A stretch of 64,000 bases of DNA from Tersicoccus mangrovi (GCF_036881825.1 NZ_JBAJMW010000007.1:102886-166885), one strand, 5' to 3'; positions 17,043 through 26,964 are shown, numbered from the stretch's first letter. Notes: a model not told the origin generated them from the sequence alone. Made by a program: numbers and translations.

Positions 17043-17435
17043 GTGGACATGAAGCTGGAACTGGTACCGCTGCCCGTCGCCGACGTCGACCGGGCCAAGG
17101 CGTTCTACGTCGACAAGCTCGGGTTCCACGCCGACGTCGACGTGACCCCGGCGGACGGTGTGCGCGTCGTCCAGGTGACGCCGCCGGGTTCGGGCTGCTC
17201 GGTCGGGTTCGGGACCGGGCTGGAGGCGTACACCGGCACCCCGGGCACCGTGCGGGCGCTGCATCTGGTGGTCGAGGACGTCGAGGCGGCGCGGGCGGAG
17301 CTGGTGGAGCGCGGCGTGGACGTCGGCCCGGTCACGGACGTCGGCGGCGGCGTGCGCTACGCGGGCTTCGCCGACCCGGACGGCAACACTCTGGAGCTGC
17401 AGGAGATGGCCTGGCGCCGCGGCGACACGTTCTGA
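17043..17435 (+). CDS. VOC (glyoxalase/bleomycin resistance) superfamily protein
   Basis: This 130-residue protein has the paired beta-alpha-beta-beta-beta modules of the vicinal oxygen chelate fold: LVPLPVADVDRAKAFYVDKLGF at the start, ALHLVVEDVEAARAELVERGV in the middle, and YAGFADPDGNTLELQE at the end with a candidate metal Glu. GTG 17043 is chosen because AGGAG lies seven bases upstream; ATG 17049 is too far. It is single-copy transcribed from its own promoter with an operator. Whether it is an enzyme or a drug-binding protein is not clear. Confidence 0.85.
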   Translation: MDMKLELVPLPVADVDRAKAFYVDKLGFHADVDVTPADGVRVVQVTPPGSGCSVGFGTGLEAYTGTPGTVRALHLVVEDVEAARAELVERGVDVGPVTDVGGGVRYAGFADPDGNTLELQEMAWRRGDTF

Positions 17436-17503
17436 TGTCGGCCCGGTGAGGGCCCGCTCGGGCACTCGGCCTCCCGGCCATCACCGGACCCAGAACGCAC
17501 GAA

Positions 17504-17531
17504 GTCCCGGCCAGCGCGAGCCGTCCGGGAC
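17504..17531. terminator. Possible bidirectional terminator hairpin
   Basis: GTCCCGG and CCGGGAC form a 7-base perfect inverted repeat with a 14-base loop between two convergent genes (VOC gene and lipoprotein gene). The stem is short and has no U tract. Confidence 0.35.
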
Positions 17532-17550
17532 CGCGTGCGTGCGGAGCAAC

Positions 17551-18189
17551 TCAGCCGAGGGCGCTGACCAGGGACGACGCGAAGGCGACGCCATGGTCCT
17601 TCTGCTCGTCCCCCGGCGTCACGACGAGGACGCCCGGCAGTGCCTTCAGGTAGCAGACGTTCGACTTGCCGGCCGTCTGCCCGCAGAAGCCGGAGCCCAC
17701 GGCCTTCTTCGCCGTGACGATGTACGCGACGGACGCGGTGAAGTCCATGCCGGAGCGGTACTCGACGGTGGTGAGGTTGCCGTCGTTCTTGTACATCGTC
17801 GCCGGCCCTGAGCTGGAGGCGTCCTTCGTCCAGCTGCCGACGGCGGACGGCAGCTTCTGCGCCTTCGCCCCGGCGATCGGGGCGGAGGAGACCGGCCCTG
17901 CTGCCGCGGCGGAGGAGCTCTCCGCCGCCGACGGTGAGGCGGAAGCGCTCTCCGATGCCGAGGCGGAGGACGTCTCCGACGACGAGGCGGTTGGGGAAGC
18001 CGAGTCCGAGGCGGATGCGGACGCCGAGTCCGAGGACGTGGCCGACATGGTGGCGGTGTCCGAGGCGGAGGCGCTCACCGCTGCGGACGAACCGGAGCCG
18101 GTGGCGCCGGTCGAGCCGGACGAACACGCCGTCAGGGTGCCGAGGGCCAGAACCGCACAGACGGCGGCGGGTGCGAGGTATCGCTTCAC
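17551..18189 (-). CDS. Secreted lipoprotein with Ser-rich linker
   Basis: The 212-residue protein has a lipoprotein signal peptide with lipobox LTAC (Cys 22), then about 75 residues dominated by Ser, Ala, Thr, Asp and Glu, then a 115-residue compact domain starting near AQKLPSAVGSWTKDAS. The domain has two Cys (GFCGQT and NVCYLK) that may form a disulphide. AAAGGA lies nine bases before the GTG start. I do not recognise the domain; it looks like a small envelope-attached protein. The Ser-rich part is probably a spacer through the cell wall. Confidence 0.72.
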   Translation of the reverse strand: MKRYLAPAAVCAVLALGTLTACSSGSTGATGSGSSAAVSASASDTATMSATSSDSASASASDSASPTASSSETSSASASESASASPSAAESSSAAAAGPVSSAPIAGAKAQKLPSAVGSWTKDASSSGPATMYKNDGNLTTVEYRSGMDFTASVAYIVTAKKAVGSGFCGQTAGKSNVCYLKALPGVLVVTPGDEQKDHGVAFASSLVSALG

Positions 18190-18319
18190 GAACCAGTTCC
18201 TTTCACGAGCGTCGGCGCCCCGCGATCGCGAGACGCATCAACGCGGTCCCCCCGAGAAACCGGACCGGTGACCCTTGAACCATAACGGCTCAGGGGCGCA
18301 TCGTCGCAGGTCACACGCG

Positions 18320-18359
18320 GAGAAGGCGGCCGGGACGTTGCCGTCTCGGCCGCCTTCTC
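18320..18359. terminator. Strong hairpin terminator downstream of pdxS
   Basis: GAGAAGGCGGCCG and CGGCCGCCTTCTC are a perfect 13-base inverted repeat, and GACG/CGTC extends the stem to about 18 pairs around a TTGC loop. It lies 26 bases after the pdxS stop, on the minus strand, with no U tract. Confidence 0.7.
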
Positions 18360-18385
18360 GGTGCCGTGTTTCTACCGCGGACTGG

Positions 18386-19327
<942 letters not shown>

Positions 19328-19527
19328 AGCGGTTCGTTCCTTCGACTCGATCAATGGGTCACGCGGCGGTGCGCGCGGTGGTGCGCGGCGGCGGAGGGCA
19401 CGCGGAGCGCCCTGTCGAGGGTAGGACATCGGGTCGCCGCGATGCGCGTCGCCCACCGGTCCACGGGCAGACGGGTGGCCCGCTCGACGTCGGTTCTCGT
19501 CGCCGAGTTCCGCGTCAGGCTGCGGTG

Positions 19528-20493
19528 TCAGCCTCCGGCGTCGTCGTCGCGGTCTCCGGCCTTCTCCCACGAGCGCAGGAAGGTGGCGACGTCGGTGGGC
19601 TCGATCGGGAATTCCGCGTTGTCCCGGTGCTGGAGGGTGCCGCGTCCGGTGAACATGTCGCGCAGGTACTGCATGCCCTGCCAGGCGGGGAAGACGGCGT
19701 CGGACGCGCGGTCGACCCGTTGCGCCGCCACGATCATGGCGCTCAGGGTGCGCACACCGCCCGCACTGGAGAGCCGGTACGGCACCCCGGCGATCTCCCC
19801 GCTGATGCGCGCCAGGTCCCGGGCAGTGACGGAGTCGCCGACGAAGCGGACGAATCGCGGCTGGTCGCCGGGGTGCAGCGCCACCTCGGCGGTCACCGCG
19901 GCGGTGTCGTCCCGGGTGGTGAAGTCCAGCGGCTGGTCCGCGTCGACCCAGTAGAGGACCCGGCGGAGTCGGGGCTGCAGCACCGGCATCGGACCGGTCA
20001 GCAGGTCGGTGAAGGCGCCGACCAGCACGCTCGTCGTCGCGATCGACGCCCGGTCCGCCCGCCCGGCGAACTCGCGTCGGAGGTCGATGTTGCGGTTGTC
20101 GCCGCGGTGGGTGCGGGTCCAGTCCAGGCAGTAGTCCGAGGGGACGAAGCGGCGAACCCCGGCTTCCACGGCAGCGTCCACGAGCACGGACTGCCGGTCG
20201 ACGATGACGTCCCGCAGGCCGTTCCAGGCGCTGACGACGGCGTCCACCCCGTCCAGTGCGGCGGTGACGCTCGCCGGTTCGGCCCACGTGACCGGCACCG
20301 TCGTCGCCCCGAGTCGCACGGACTCGGCCGTGCGCGCCGGATCGGCGCCGGCGTCGACCAGCATCCGTACCGTGGCACCGCGGTCCAGCAGGGCGCGGAC
20401 GATGCGTCCGCCGAGGTCACCGGCGGCTCCGGCGACGGCGACGGCACCCGTTCGGGGTCCGGTTTCCGGGGTCGTCTGCCCGCTCTCGTCCAT
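19528..20493 (-). CDS. NmrA-like NAD(P)-binding protein
   Basis: The 321-residue protein has an N-terminal Rossmann site VAVAGAAGDLGGRIVRALLDRGATVRML, then AVVSAWNG, EAGVRRFVPSDYCLDWTRTHRGDN and later FVGDSVTARDLARI, the layout of NmrA and isoflavone-reductase-like proteins. It lacks the SDR YxxxK, so it may be a reductase of the atypical SDR class or a redox sensor. ATG 20493 has AGGA seven bases upstream; the frame runs on to 20550 without support. It interrupts the usual pgsA-to-pdxS gene order. Confidence 0.78.
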   Translation of the reverse strand: MDESGQTTPETGPRTGAVAVAGAAGDLGGRIVRALLDRGATVRMLVDAGADPARTAESVRLGATTVPVTWAEPASVTAALDGVDAVVSAWNGLRDVIVDRQSVLVDAAVEAGVRRFVPSDYCLDWTRTHRGDNRNIDLRREFAGRADRASIATTSVLVGAFTDLLTGPMPVLQPRLRRVLYWVDADQPLDFTTRDDTAAVTAEVALHPGDQPRFVRFVGDSVTARDLARISGEIAGVPYRLSSAGGVRTLSAMIVAAQRVDRASDAVFPAWQGMQYLRDMFTGRGTLQHRDNAEFPIEPTDVATFLRSWEKAGDRDDDAGG

Positions 20494-20563
20494 GTCGCCA
20501 TCCTGCCATCCGCGGGTCGATGGCGGGCTGGGAGCTTCCCGGGGGTTCACGTGGCCCGAGGCC

Positions 20564-21169
20564 TCAGGCCGTCGTCTGCTGGCGGACGGCGTGGATGCGC
20601 TGGCCCAGCGTCATGGCGGAGGCCACCGCCAGCAGGATCAGCACGACGAGCAGGCACACCGGCGGCAGGCCGAGGCCGGTGAACCCGGTGAAGACGAGGA
20701 CGGCGACGAGCCGTTCGCTGCGCTCGGCGATGCCGACGTCGGCGCTCGCCCCGATCGCCTCGGCCCGCGCCCGGGCGTACGGCACCAGGCTGCCGAGGAC
20801 GAGGCAGATCAACGCGACGACCGCGATCACCGCGTTGGCGCCGCCGGTGAAGTACCAGATGACGACGCCGGCGAAGATGGCCGCGTCGGCCACCCGGTCC
20901 AGCGTCGAGTCGAGGAACGCGCCCCACTCGCTGTGGCGGTCCAGGGCGCGCGCCATCAGGCCGTCGACGACGTCCGAGAACACGAACAGCGTGATGACGA
21001 TCGTGCCCCAGAACAGCTGCCCGAGCGGGTAGAACACGAGCGCCGCCACGGTGACGCCGACGGTACCGACGATCGTCACCACGTCCGGTGAGACGTTCCG
21101 GCGCAGCAGGAACTGCGCCAGCGGCGTGAACAGCCGCGCGAAGAACGCCCGGGCGTACTTGTTGAGCAC
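20564..21169 (-). CDS. pgsA: Phosphatidylinositol phosphate synthase (CDP-alcohol phosphotransferase)
   Basis: The 201-residue membrane enzyme carries the CDP-alcohol phosphotransferase signature, DVVDGLMARALD followed by the aspartates of FLDSTLDRVAD (about residues 67-95), and five to six membrane segments. In actinobacteria the protein in this place after thrS and a HIT gene joins inositol phosphate to CDP-diacylglycerol. GTG 21169, four codons into the downstream-of-stop frame and three bases after the HIT stop, gives the expected VLNKYARAFF beginning. It is translationally coupled to the HIT gene. Confidence 0.88.
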   Translation of the reverse strand: MLNKYARAFFARLFTPLAQFLLRRNVSPDVVTIVGTVGVTVAALVFYPLGQLFWGTIVITLFVFSDVVDGLMARALDRHSEWGAFLDSTLDRVADAAIFAGVVIWYFTGGANAVIAVVALICLVLGSLVPYARARAEAIGASADVGIAERSERLVAVLVFTGFTGLGLPPVCLLVVLILLAVASAMTLGQRIHAVRQQTTA

Positions 21170-21171
21170 GG

Positions 21172-21852
21172 TCAGGCTCGAGCGTCGTCGGACACGGCGG
21201 TCTCGGACACCGGGGTGTAGGAGGCGGCGTCCGCCCGCTCCCCCGCGACCCGCTCGGCGACGTCGTCCCACGCCTCGTGCAGCTGCCGCCACTGCTCACC
21301 GAGGGTCTGGGTGATGGCCTTGGTCTGCGCGATGACCGGCATGAAGTTGCCGTCGCCTGCCCACCGCGGCACCACGTGCTGGTGCAGGTGCGCGGCGAGG
21401 CTGCCACCGGCCACCTGCCCGAGGTTCAGCCCCACGTTGAACGCCTCCGGGTGGGAGACGTGCCGCACGACCTCGATGGCCGTGCGCGTGAGGGTCTGCA
21501 CCTCGACGATCTCCTCGTCCGTGAGGTCGGACAGGTCCGCGACGTGCCGGTACGGGTTCACCAGCAGGTGCCCGGGGTTGTACGGGAACAGGTTGATCAG
21601 CACGAAGCAGGTCCGCCCGCGGTGGACGATGAGGGACTCCTCGTCGCTGCGCTTCGGCGCGTTGCAGAACGGGCAGTCCGCGTCCTTCGGCTTCTCCTCC
21701 CCCGTGATGTAGGCGAGGCGGTGCGGGGTCCACAGGCGCGCGAAGGCGTCGCGGTCCCCGGCCAGGGCGAAGTCGTCGGTGACGGCCGCGTCGGAGGCCG
21801 CGGTCGCGGCGTCGTCCCCGTGCCCCGAGGCCTGCCGGCCCGCCTCCGTCAC
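21172..21852 (-). CDS. HIT family protein (Ap4A phosphorylase/hydrolase type)
   Basis: This 226-residue protein has the histidine-triad HLHQHVVPRW (about residues 156-165) and an upstream zinc-type CPFCNAPKR, with INLFPYNPGHLLVNPYRHV between. The catalytic His of the triad forms a nucleotidyl intermediate, and members at this locus split diadenosine polyphosphates. It lies between thrS and pgsA with a four-base overlap to thrS. ThrS can itself make Ap4A, so the pairing makes sense. Confidence 0.9.
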   Translation of the reverse strand: MTEAGRQASGHGDDAATAASDAAVTDDFALAGDRDAFARLWTPHRLAYITGEEKPKDADCPFCNAPKRSDEESLIVHRGRTCFVLINLFPYNPGHLLVNPYRHVADLSDLTDEEIVEVQTLTRTAIEVVRHVSHPEAFNVGLNLGQVAGGSLAAHLHQHVVPRWAGDGNFMPVIAQTKAITQTLGEQWRQLHEAWDDVAERVAGERADAASYTPVSETAVSDDARA

Positions 21853-23870
21853 GAGTTGACCCGGTCGCGGACGGTGGCGACGATCTTCTCGATCGCCTGC
21901 TCGATCGGCACCCCGTTCTCCTGGCTGCCGTCGCGGTAGCGGAAGGAGACGGCGCCGGCCTCGGCGTCCTCCCCGCCCGCGATGAGCACGAAGGGCACCT
22001 TCTCCTTGGCGGCGGTGCGGATCTTCTTCGGGAACCGGTCGGTGCCGTCGTCGAGCTGGGCGCGGATGCCCTGCTTCTTCAGGCGGGTGACGATGTCGGC
22101 CATGTAGTCGGCGAACGCCTCGGCCACGGGGATGCCGATCACCTGCACCGGCGCCAGCCAGGCGGGGAACGCGCCGGCGTAGTGCTCGGTGAGCACGCCC
22201 ATGAACCGCTCGATCGACCCGAATTTGGCCGAGTGGATCATGACCGGCTGCTTGCGGGTGCCGTCGGCCGCCTGGTACTCGAGGCCGAACCGCTCGGGCT
22301 GGTTGAAGTCGTACTGGATGGTCGACATCTGCCAGGTGCGGCCGATCGCGTCACGGGCCTGCACCGACACCTTCGGGCCGTAGTAGGCGGCGCCGCCCGG
22401 ATCCGGGACGAGCTCGAGCCCGGTCGAGGCGCACACGTCGGCGAGCACCTGGGTGGCCTTCTCCCACTGCTCGTCCGAGCCGATGAACTTGCTCGACTCG
22501 GGATCCCGGGTGGAGAGCTCGAGGTAGAAGTCGTTGAGCCCGAAGTCGCGCAGCAGGCCGAGCACAAAGTCGAGCAGGTGGCGGATCTCGTCGGGCGCCT
22601 GCTCCTCGGTGACGTAGGAGTGCGAGTCGTCCTGCGCGAAGCCGCGCACGCGGGTCAGGCCGTGCACGACGCCGGACTTCTCGTACCGGTAGACGTGCCC
22701 GAACTCGAACAGCCGCAGCGGCAGCTCGCGGTAGGACCGGCCGCGCGACCGGTAGATGAGGTTGTGCATGGGGCAGTTCATCGCCTTGAGCCGGTACTCC
22801 TGGCCCGGCTTGGTGATGGTGCCGTCCTCGTCGCGCTCCTCGTCCACGTGCAGCGGCGGGAACATCGTGTCCGCGTAGTACGGCAGGTGGCCGGAGGTGT
22901 GGAACAGGCCGTCCTTGGAGATGTGCGGGGTGCCGACGTACTCGAAGCCCTCGGCCACGTGCCGGGCACGGACGTAGTCCTCCATCTCGCGCTTGATGAT
23001 GCCGCCGCGCGGGTGGAAGACGGGCAGGCCGGAGCCGAGCTCGTCGGGGAAGGAGAACAGGTCGAGTTCGCGGCCGAGCTTGCGGTGGTCGCGGCGCTCC
23101 GCCTCGGCGAGGCGCTCCTGGTAGGCCTTGAGGTCCTCCTTGGACGCCCAGGCGGTGCCGTAGATGCGCTGCAGCTGCGGGTTGTTCTCGTTGCCGCGCC
23201 AGTACGCGGCCGCGCTGCGGGTCAGGGCGTAGGCGTTGCCGATCAGCTTGGTGGTGGGCAGGTGCGGCCCGCGGCACAGGTCCTTCCAGACGGTGTCGCC
23301 GGACTTGCGGTCCACGTTGTCGTAGATGGTCAGACCGCCCTCGCCGACCTCCTGAGCGGCGCCCTCGGCGGCCCCGTCGGCGTTGGACTTCAGGCCGATC
23401 AGCTCGAGCTTGTACGGCTCACCGGCCATCTCGGCCCGTGCGTCGTCGTCGGACACCTCGCGGCGCACGAAGGACTGGGACGCGTTGACGATACGCAGCA
23501 TCATCTTCTCGAGGGCCTTGAGGTCCTCGGGGGTGAACGGCTCCTCGACGTCGAAGTCGAAGTAGAAGCCGTCGGTGATGTGCGGGCCGATGCCGAGCTT
23601 GGCGTCGGGGCGCAGCTGCTGGACCGCCTGGGCCATGACGTGCGCGGTCGAGTGGCGCAGCACGTTCAGCCCGTCCGGGGAGTCGATGGTCAGGGGGATG
23701 ACGACGTCACCGTTCTTGACCGGGGTGGCGAGGTCCTTCAGCTCCCCGTCGACGCGCATGACGACGACGTCCCGGCGGTCGGCGAACAGCTCGGTGCCGG
23801 TGGTGTCCGTGGTGACCACGACCTCCTCGGTGTGCTGCGACGCGAGGGCGGACGGGGTGTTCTGGGCCAC
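21849..23870 (-). CDS. thrS: Threonyl-tRNA synthetase
   Basis: At 673 residues it has the usual parts: N-terminal TGS and editing domain with HSTAHVMAQAVQQL and a zinc-type HxxxH, the class II catalytic core with GLFHTSGHLPYYADTMFP, KAMNCPMHNLIYRSRGRSYRELPLRL, and the C-terminal anticodon-binding domain ending ENGVPIEQAIEKIVATV. The enzyme charges tRNA-Thr and edits Ser-tRNA. GTG 23870 has AAGGAG seven bases upstream; the longer frame to 23906 is not supported. Confidence 0.96.
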   Translation of the reverse strand: MAQNTPSALASQHTEEVVVTTDTTGTELFADRRDVVVMRVDGELKDLATPVKNGDVVIPLTIDSPDGLNVLRHSTAHVMAQAVQQLRPDAKLGIGPHITDGFYFDFDVEEPFTPEDLKALEKMMLRIVNASQSFVRREVSDDDARAEMAGEPYKLELIGLKSNADGAAEGAAQEVGEGGLTIYDNVDRKSGDTVWKDLCRGPHLPTTKLIGNAYALTRSAAAYWRGNENNPQLQRIYGTAWASKEDLKAYQERLAEAERRDHRKLGRELDLFSFPDELGSGLPVFHPRGGIIKREMEDYVRARHVAEGFEYVGTPHISKDGLFHTSGHLPYYADTMFPPLHVDEERDEDGTITKPGQEYRLKAMNCPMHNLIYRSRGRSYRELPLRLFEFGHVYRYEKSGVVHGLTRVRGFAQDDSHSYVTEEQAPDEIRHLLDFVLGLLRDFGLNDFYLELSTRDPESSKFIGSDEQWEKATQVLADVCASTGLELVPDPGGAAYYGPKVSVQARDAIGRTWQMSTIQYDFNQPERFGLEYQAADGTRKQPVMIHSAKFGSIERFMGVLTEHYAGAFPAWLAPVQVIGIPVAEAFADYMADIVTRLKKQGIRAQLDDGTDRFPKKIRTAAKEKVPFVLIAGGEDAEAGAVSFRYRDGSQENGVPIEQAIEKIVATVRDRVNS

Positions 23871-24008
23871 GGGGTGTCTCCTTGGGTTGTCGGCGTCACG
23901 GTTCACGACATACGACGCCGCAACCCGCCGTTCTCCAGCGTAGCAACGGCGAACCGGCTCCCGTCACGATCGGCGTCGCCCACGGGTGCTCCCGGCCGGC
24001 CTCTCCCG

Positions 24009-24056
24009 CCGGCGCTCCGGTCGGCGCTCCGGTCGGCGCTCCCGCCGGCGCTCCCG
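24009..24056. repeat. Four 12-bp tandem repeats
   Basis: Four head-to-tail units of the form YCGGCGCTCCSG lie 19 bases before the next gene and cover the region where its promoter and ribosome site should be. Copies one to four differ at one or two positions. Confidence 0.7.
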
Positions 24057-24074
24057 CTGGCATGATCGTCTCTC

Positions 24075-25082
24075 GTGAAGCCTCCTGTCCTGATCGTCGG
24101 CTGCGGTGACCTCGGTACCGAGGCCGGCCTCCGGTTCGCTGCGGCCGGGCACCCGGTGACCGGGTGGCGCCGGAACCCGTCCGTGCTGCCGCCCGAGCTG
24201 CACGGTCAGGCCGCCGACGTCACCTATGCCGGCTCCCTGCCGCCGGTGGACCCCGCGACCGGCGTCGTCGTCATCGCACTCACGCCCGGGTCGCGGGATG
24301 CCGACGGGTACCGGGCAACGTATCTCGACGGGACGCGGGCGGCGCTGGCCGCCGTGGCGGCGGCCGGTGCGTCCCCGCGCGTGCTGTTCGTGTCTTCGAC
24401 GTCGGTGGTCGGGGTCGACGACGGGCGTGAGGTGGACGAGTCCTGGTCCGGGGAGCCCGCGAGCGCGACCGGCGCGGTGCTGGCCGAGGCGGAACGGCTG
24501 GTGCTCGCCCTCCCCGGCGCCGTGGTGCTCCGGCTCGCCGGGGTCTACGGGCCCGGGCGTACCCGGCTGATCGACCGGGCGCGCAGCGGTGACGGCGGCC
24601 GAGCGGCGCACTGGACGAATCGGATCCACCGGGACGACGCCGCGATCGCGCTCATGCACCTCGCATCGCTGGCGGATCCGGCGCCGGTCTACCACGGCGT
24701 GGACGACGAGCCGGCCCTGGAGGCCGACGTCCTGGCGTTCCTCGCCGGTGAGCTCGGTGTGCCTGCGGGTGTCGACGCCGCTCACCCGGTCGCACCGTCG
24801 TCGCTTGCTGCCGCTTCCGACGACCCCCGGTACGGCGGAACGGGTGACTCGCTCGACGGCATTCCGTCCGGCGTACCCGACGCCGGCGAGTCCAGCGGTG
24901 CGTCGAACGGCTCGCCTGACGCCGTCGGGCGGGCGCCGTCGTCAAGCCCCGGGGAAGAGTCGCCCTCGGGGAAGCGGCTGCCCAACGTCCTGCTCCGGTC
25001 GACCGGCTGGGCTCCGGCCTACCCGTCCTACCGGGAGGGTTACCGGGCGATGCTCGCCGGGGTCGGCACCCGCCAACCGTGA
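24075..25082 (+). CDS. NAD-dependent epimerase/dehydratase family protein with a low-complexity insertion
   Basis: The 335-residue protein begins VLIVGCGDLGTEAGLRFAAAGHPVTGWRRN (NAD site), then VLFVSSTSVVG, VVLRLAGVYGPGR and NRIHRDDAAIALMHL, the pattern of extended atypical SDR proteins like YeeZ. Between about residues 240 and 299 lies a Ser, Gly, Asp and Pro-rich segment of some 60 residues that the family does not have. The ending KRLPNVLLRSTGWAPAYPSYREGY is again standard. The GTG start at 24075 is used because the fold begins there. Confidence 0.75.
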   Translation: MKPPVLIVGCGDLGTEAGLRFAAAGHPVTGWRRNPSVLPPELHGQAADVTYAGSLPPVDPATGVVVIALTPGSRDADGYRATYLDGTRAALAAVAAAGASPRVLFVSSTSVVGVDDGREVDESWSGEPASATGAVLAEAERLVLALPGAVVLRLAGVYGPGRTRLIDRARSGDGGRAAHWTNRIHRDDAAIALMHLASLADPAPVYHGVDDEPALEADVLAFLAGELGVPAGVDAAHPVAPSSLAAASDDPRYGGTGDSLDGIPSGVPDAGESSGASNGSPDAVGRAPSSSPGEESPSGKRLPNVLLRSTGWAPAYPSYREGYRAMLAGVGTRQP

Positions 25083-25095
25083 CAGCTCATCGTGC

Positions 25096-25164
25096 TGAGT
25101 TCGCCAGTTCTGCCCGACCACCGGGCTCTTTGAGCACCGCTTTCGGGCGAGACCCGCTGACTCA
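25096..25164. repeat. Dispersed 69-bp palindromic element, copy A
   Basis: The ends read TGAGT and ACTCA and the arms pair at about 13 of 20 positions. The central part CCGGGCTC-TTT-GAGCACCGC is shared with copy D (29632-29700), whose loop reads AAA instead of TTT. It lies between two convergent genes. Confidence 0.65.
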
Positions 25165-25184
25165 GCCGGACAGGAGAACGCGTT

Positions 25185-25205
25185 CGGGTGCGACCCGCTA
25201 AGTCA
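25185..25205. repeat. Extra right half-arm next to copy A
   Basis: CGGGTGCGACCCGCTAAGTCA repeats the right arm of copy A with a few changes. Copy D is followed by similar half-arms at the same distance. Confidence 0.5.
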
Positions 25206-25244
25206 CCTGGCCGGAGTGCGTACAGGCCGGCAGACCGCCGGACG

Positions 25245-25907
25245 TCAGACCGGGCGGCGCGCGATGACGACGGCCTGGGCAGTGCGCTCGTGAGCGGCCG
25301 GTGCTCGCTCCAGTCGGGCGACCTCCTCCATGCCCGCGGCCAGCAGCGCCGCTACCGCGTCGTCGGCCGTGCGGTCGTGCCGGTACAGGGCGACGTCGAG
25401 CCCGCGCTGACGGTACGCGCCGGACACCTCCGTCACCCCCGAACCCGACTGGAAGGCGAGCAGGACGTGGCCGCCCGGCTTCACGACTCGCCGCAGTTCG
25501 GTCAGCACAGCGGGCAGTTCGGCGTCGGGCGTGTGGATGGTCGAGTACCAGGAGAAGACGCCGTCGACCGCGGCGTCCGGGAGCGGAAGATCGGACAGCG
25601 ACCCCACCCGTGACGGGAACTGCGTGTGGTCTCGCCGGGCCCGCCGGATCATCCCACGGGACAGGTCGATCCCCTGGACACGGCACCCGAGCCCGGCGAG
25701 CAGCGGCATCATCCGCCCGGCACCGCATCCGGCGTCGAGGACCTCGCGCGGCTCGGCCAGCAGCGAGGCGAAGTGCTCGATCATCGCCAGGTCCACGGGC
25801 AGCTCGGGCTCCGTCGAGGCGAAGGCATCGGCGTAGGCGTCCGCCACGGTGTCGTAGGCGCAACGCACGACGTCCTCGGCGACGGCGTCGTGATCGGTCG
25901 GTTTCAC
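25245..25907 (-). CDS. Class I SAM-dependent methyltransferase
   Basis: The 220-residue protein has motif I VLDAGCGAGRMMPLL (about residues 55-69), motif II VQGIDLSRGMIRRAR, motif for the post-II acidic loop DAAVDGVFSWYSTIH and LRRVVKPGGHVLLAFQ. It belongs to the UbiE/Methyltransf_11-like group. The substrate, small molecule or otherwise, cannot be told. It is a lone gene flanked on both sides by copies of the palindromic element. Confidence 0.85.
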   Translation of the reverse strand: MKPTDHDAVAEDVVRCAYDTVADAYADAFASTEPELPVDLAMIEHFASLLAEPREVLDAGCGAGRMMPLLAGLGCRVQGIDLSRGMIRRARRDHTQFPSRVGSLSDLPLPDAAVDGVFSWYSTIHTPDAELPAVLTELRRVVKPGGHVLLAFQSGSGVTEVSGAYRQRGLDVALYRHDRTADDAVAALLAAGMEEVARLERAPAAHERTAQAVVIARRPV

Positions 25908-25952
25908 CCGCCGATCGTCTCAGGTCGGGGGCCGGCGGCGTCCACTCTCTGC

Positions 25953-26019
25953 CGAGTCCGTCACCTCGCCCTCGGGAGGGGTCGAAGACCACGGCCGCCG
26001 GGCGGAACCGGCGGACTCA
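25953..26019. repeat. Dispersed palindromic element, copy B (degenerate)
   Basis: The right arm GGCGGAACCGGCGGACTCA is intact and close to that of copy C. The left arm CGAGTCCGTCACCTCGCC keeps only its outer half. It lies between divergent genes, so it may overlap their promoters. Confidence 0.55.
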
Positions 26020-26099
26020 AGACCGAGCCGATCGGAAAGGAGCCGCGGTCGACAGCAGCCTCCTTGAATGCCGCCGCACGGCGTGGCACGATCGCGCCG

Positions 26100-26543
26100 A
26101 TGACCGCCCCCGCCACCCCCGAGCAGCGCCGATCCGACCTGGTGCGGCTGCGGCGTGTCCGGGACCGGATCGACCGCGAGTACGCCCGGCCGCTCGACGT
26201 CGAGGCCCTCGCCCGCGGGGTCAACCTCTCCGCCGGTCACCTGAGCCGCCAGTTCAAGCTCGCCTTCGGGGAATCGCCCTACGCCTACCTGATGACGCGG
26301 CGCATCGAACGGGCGATGGCCCTGCTGCGGCGCGGCGACCTCGGGGTCACCGAGGTCTGCTTCGCCGTCGGGTTCCAGTCGCTCGGCACGTTCAGCACCC
26401 GATTCAGCGAACTCGTCGGGATGCCGCCCAGCGTCTACCGCGCGCAGCAGTCGCACCCGACCACGGGCCTGCCCGCGTGCGTCGAGAAGCAGGTGACGCG
26501 ACCGATCAGGAATCGAGAAGCGGACGCCGTCCCCGCTCCGTAG
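26100..26543 (+). CDS. AraC-family transcriptional regulator (DNA-binding domain only)
   Basis: The 147-residue protein is little more than two AraC helix-turn-helix units: ALARGVNLSAGHLSRQFKLAFGESPYAYLMTRRIERAMALL, then VTEVCFAVGFQSLGTFSTRFSELVGMPPSVYR. There is no sensor domain. It precedes a VOC gene by ten bases and probably controls it and perhaps the UvrA-like gene further on. The reading frame begins at 25626 but similarity starts at ATG 26100. Confidence 0.87.
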   Translation: MTAPATPEQRRSDLVRLRRVRDRIDREYARPLDVEALARGVNLSAGHLSRQFKLAFGESPYAYLMTRRIERAMALLRRGDLGVTEVCFAVGFQSLGTFSTRFSELVGMPPSVYRAQQSHPTTGLPACVEKQVTRPIRNREADAVPAP

Positions 26544-26553
26544 CGTCGGTGCC

Positions 26554-26964
26554 ATGGCAGTCACCATCCACTCCAGTTTCCTTCCCCACACCGACCCGGA
26601 GGCCTCGCTGGCCTTCTACCGGGACGTCCTCGGCTTCGAGGTGCGCCTCGACGTCGGGCAGGGCGAGATGCGGTGGCTCACCGTCGGGCCCGCCGACCAG
26701 CCCGACACCGCCATCGTGCTCACGCCGCCGACGGTGCAGCCCGGCCTGACCGACGAGGAGAAGCAGACGATCCTCGACATGATCGCCAAGGGCACCTATG
26801 CCGGCATCAACCTCGCGGCCACCGACCTGGACGAGACCTTCGCGCGGATCGAGTCGACCGGCGCCGACATCGTCCAGGAGCCCACCGACCAGCCGTGGGG
26901 CGTGCGCGACTGCGCCCTGCGGGACCCGGCAGGGAACATGATCCGCATCCAGCAGGTCGGCTGA
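26554..26964 (+). CDS. VOC (glyoxalase/bleomycin resistance) superfamily protein
   Basis: This 136-residue protein has the fold markers FLPHTDPEASLAFYRDVLGFEVRLD, then GINLAATDLDETFARIESTGADIV and the C-terminal VRDCALRDPAGNMIRIQQ. Spacing of only ten bases from the AraC gene indicates one transcript. Such AraC-VOC pairs are frequent in actinobacteria and often deal with a small toxic compound, but no specific substrate is visible. Confidence 0.87.
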   Translation: MAVTIHSSFLPHTDPEASLAFYRDVLGFEVRLDVGQGEMRWLTVGPADQPDTAIVLTPPTVQPGLTDEEKQTILDMIAKGTYAGINLAATDLDETFARIESTGADIVQEPTDQPWGVRDCALRDPAGNMIRIQQVG

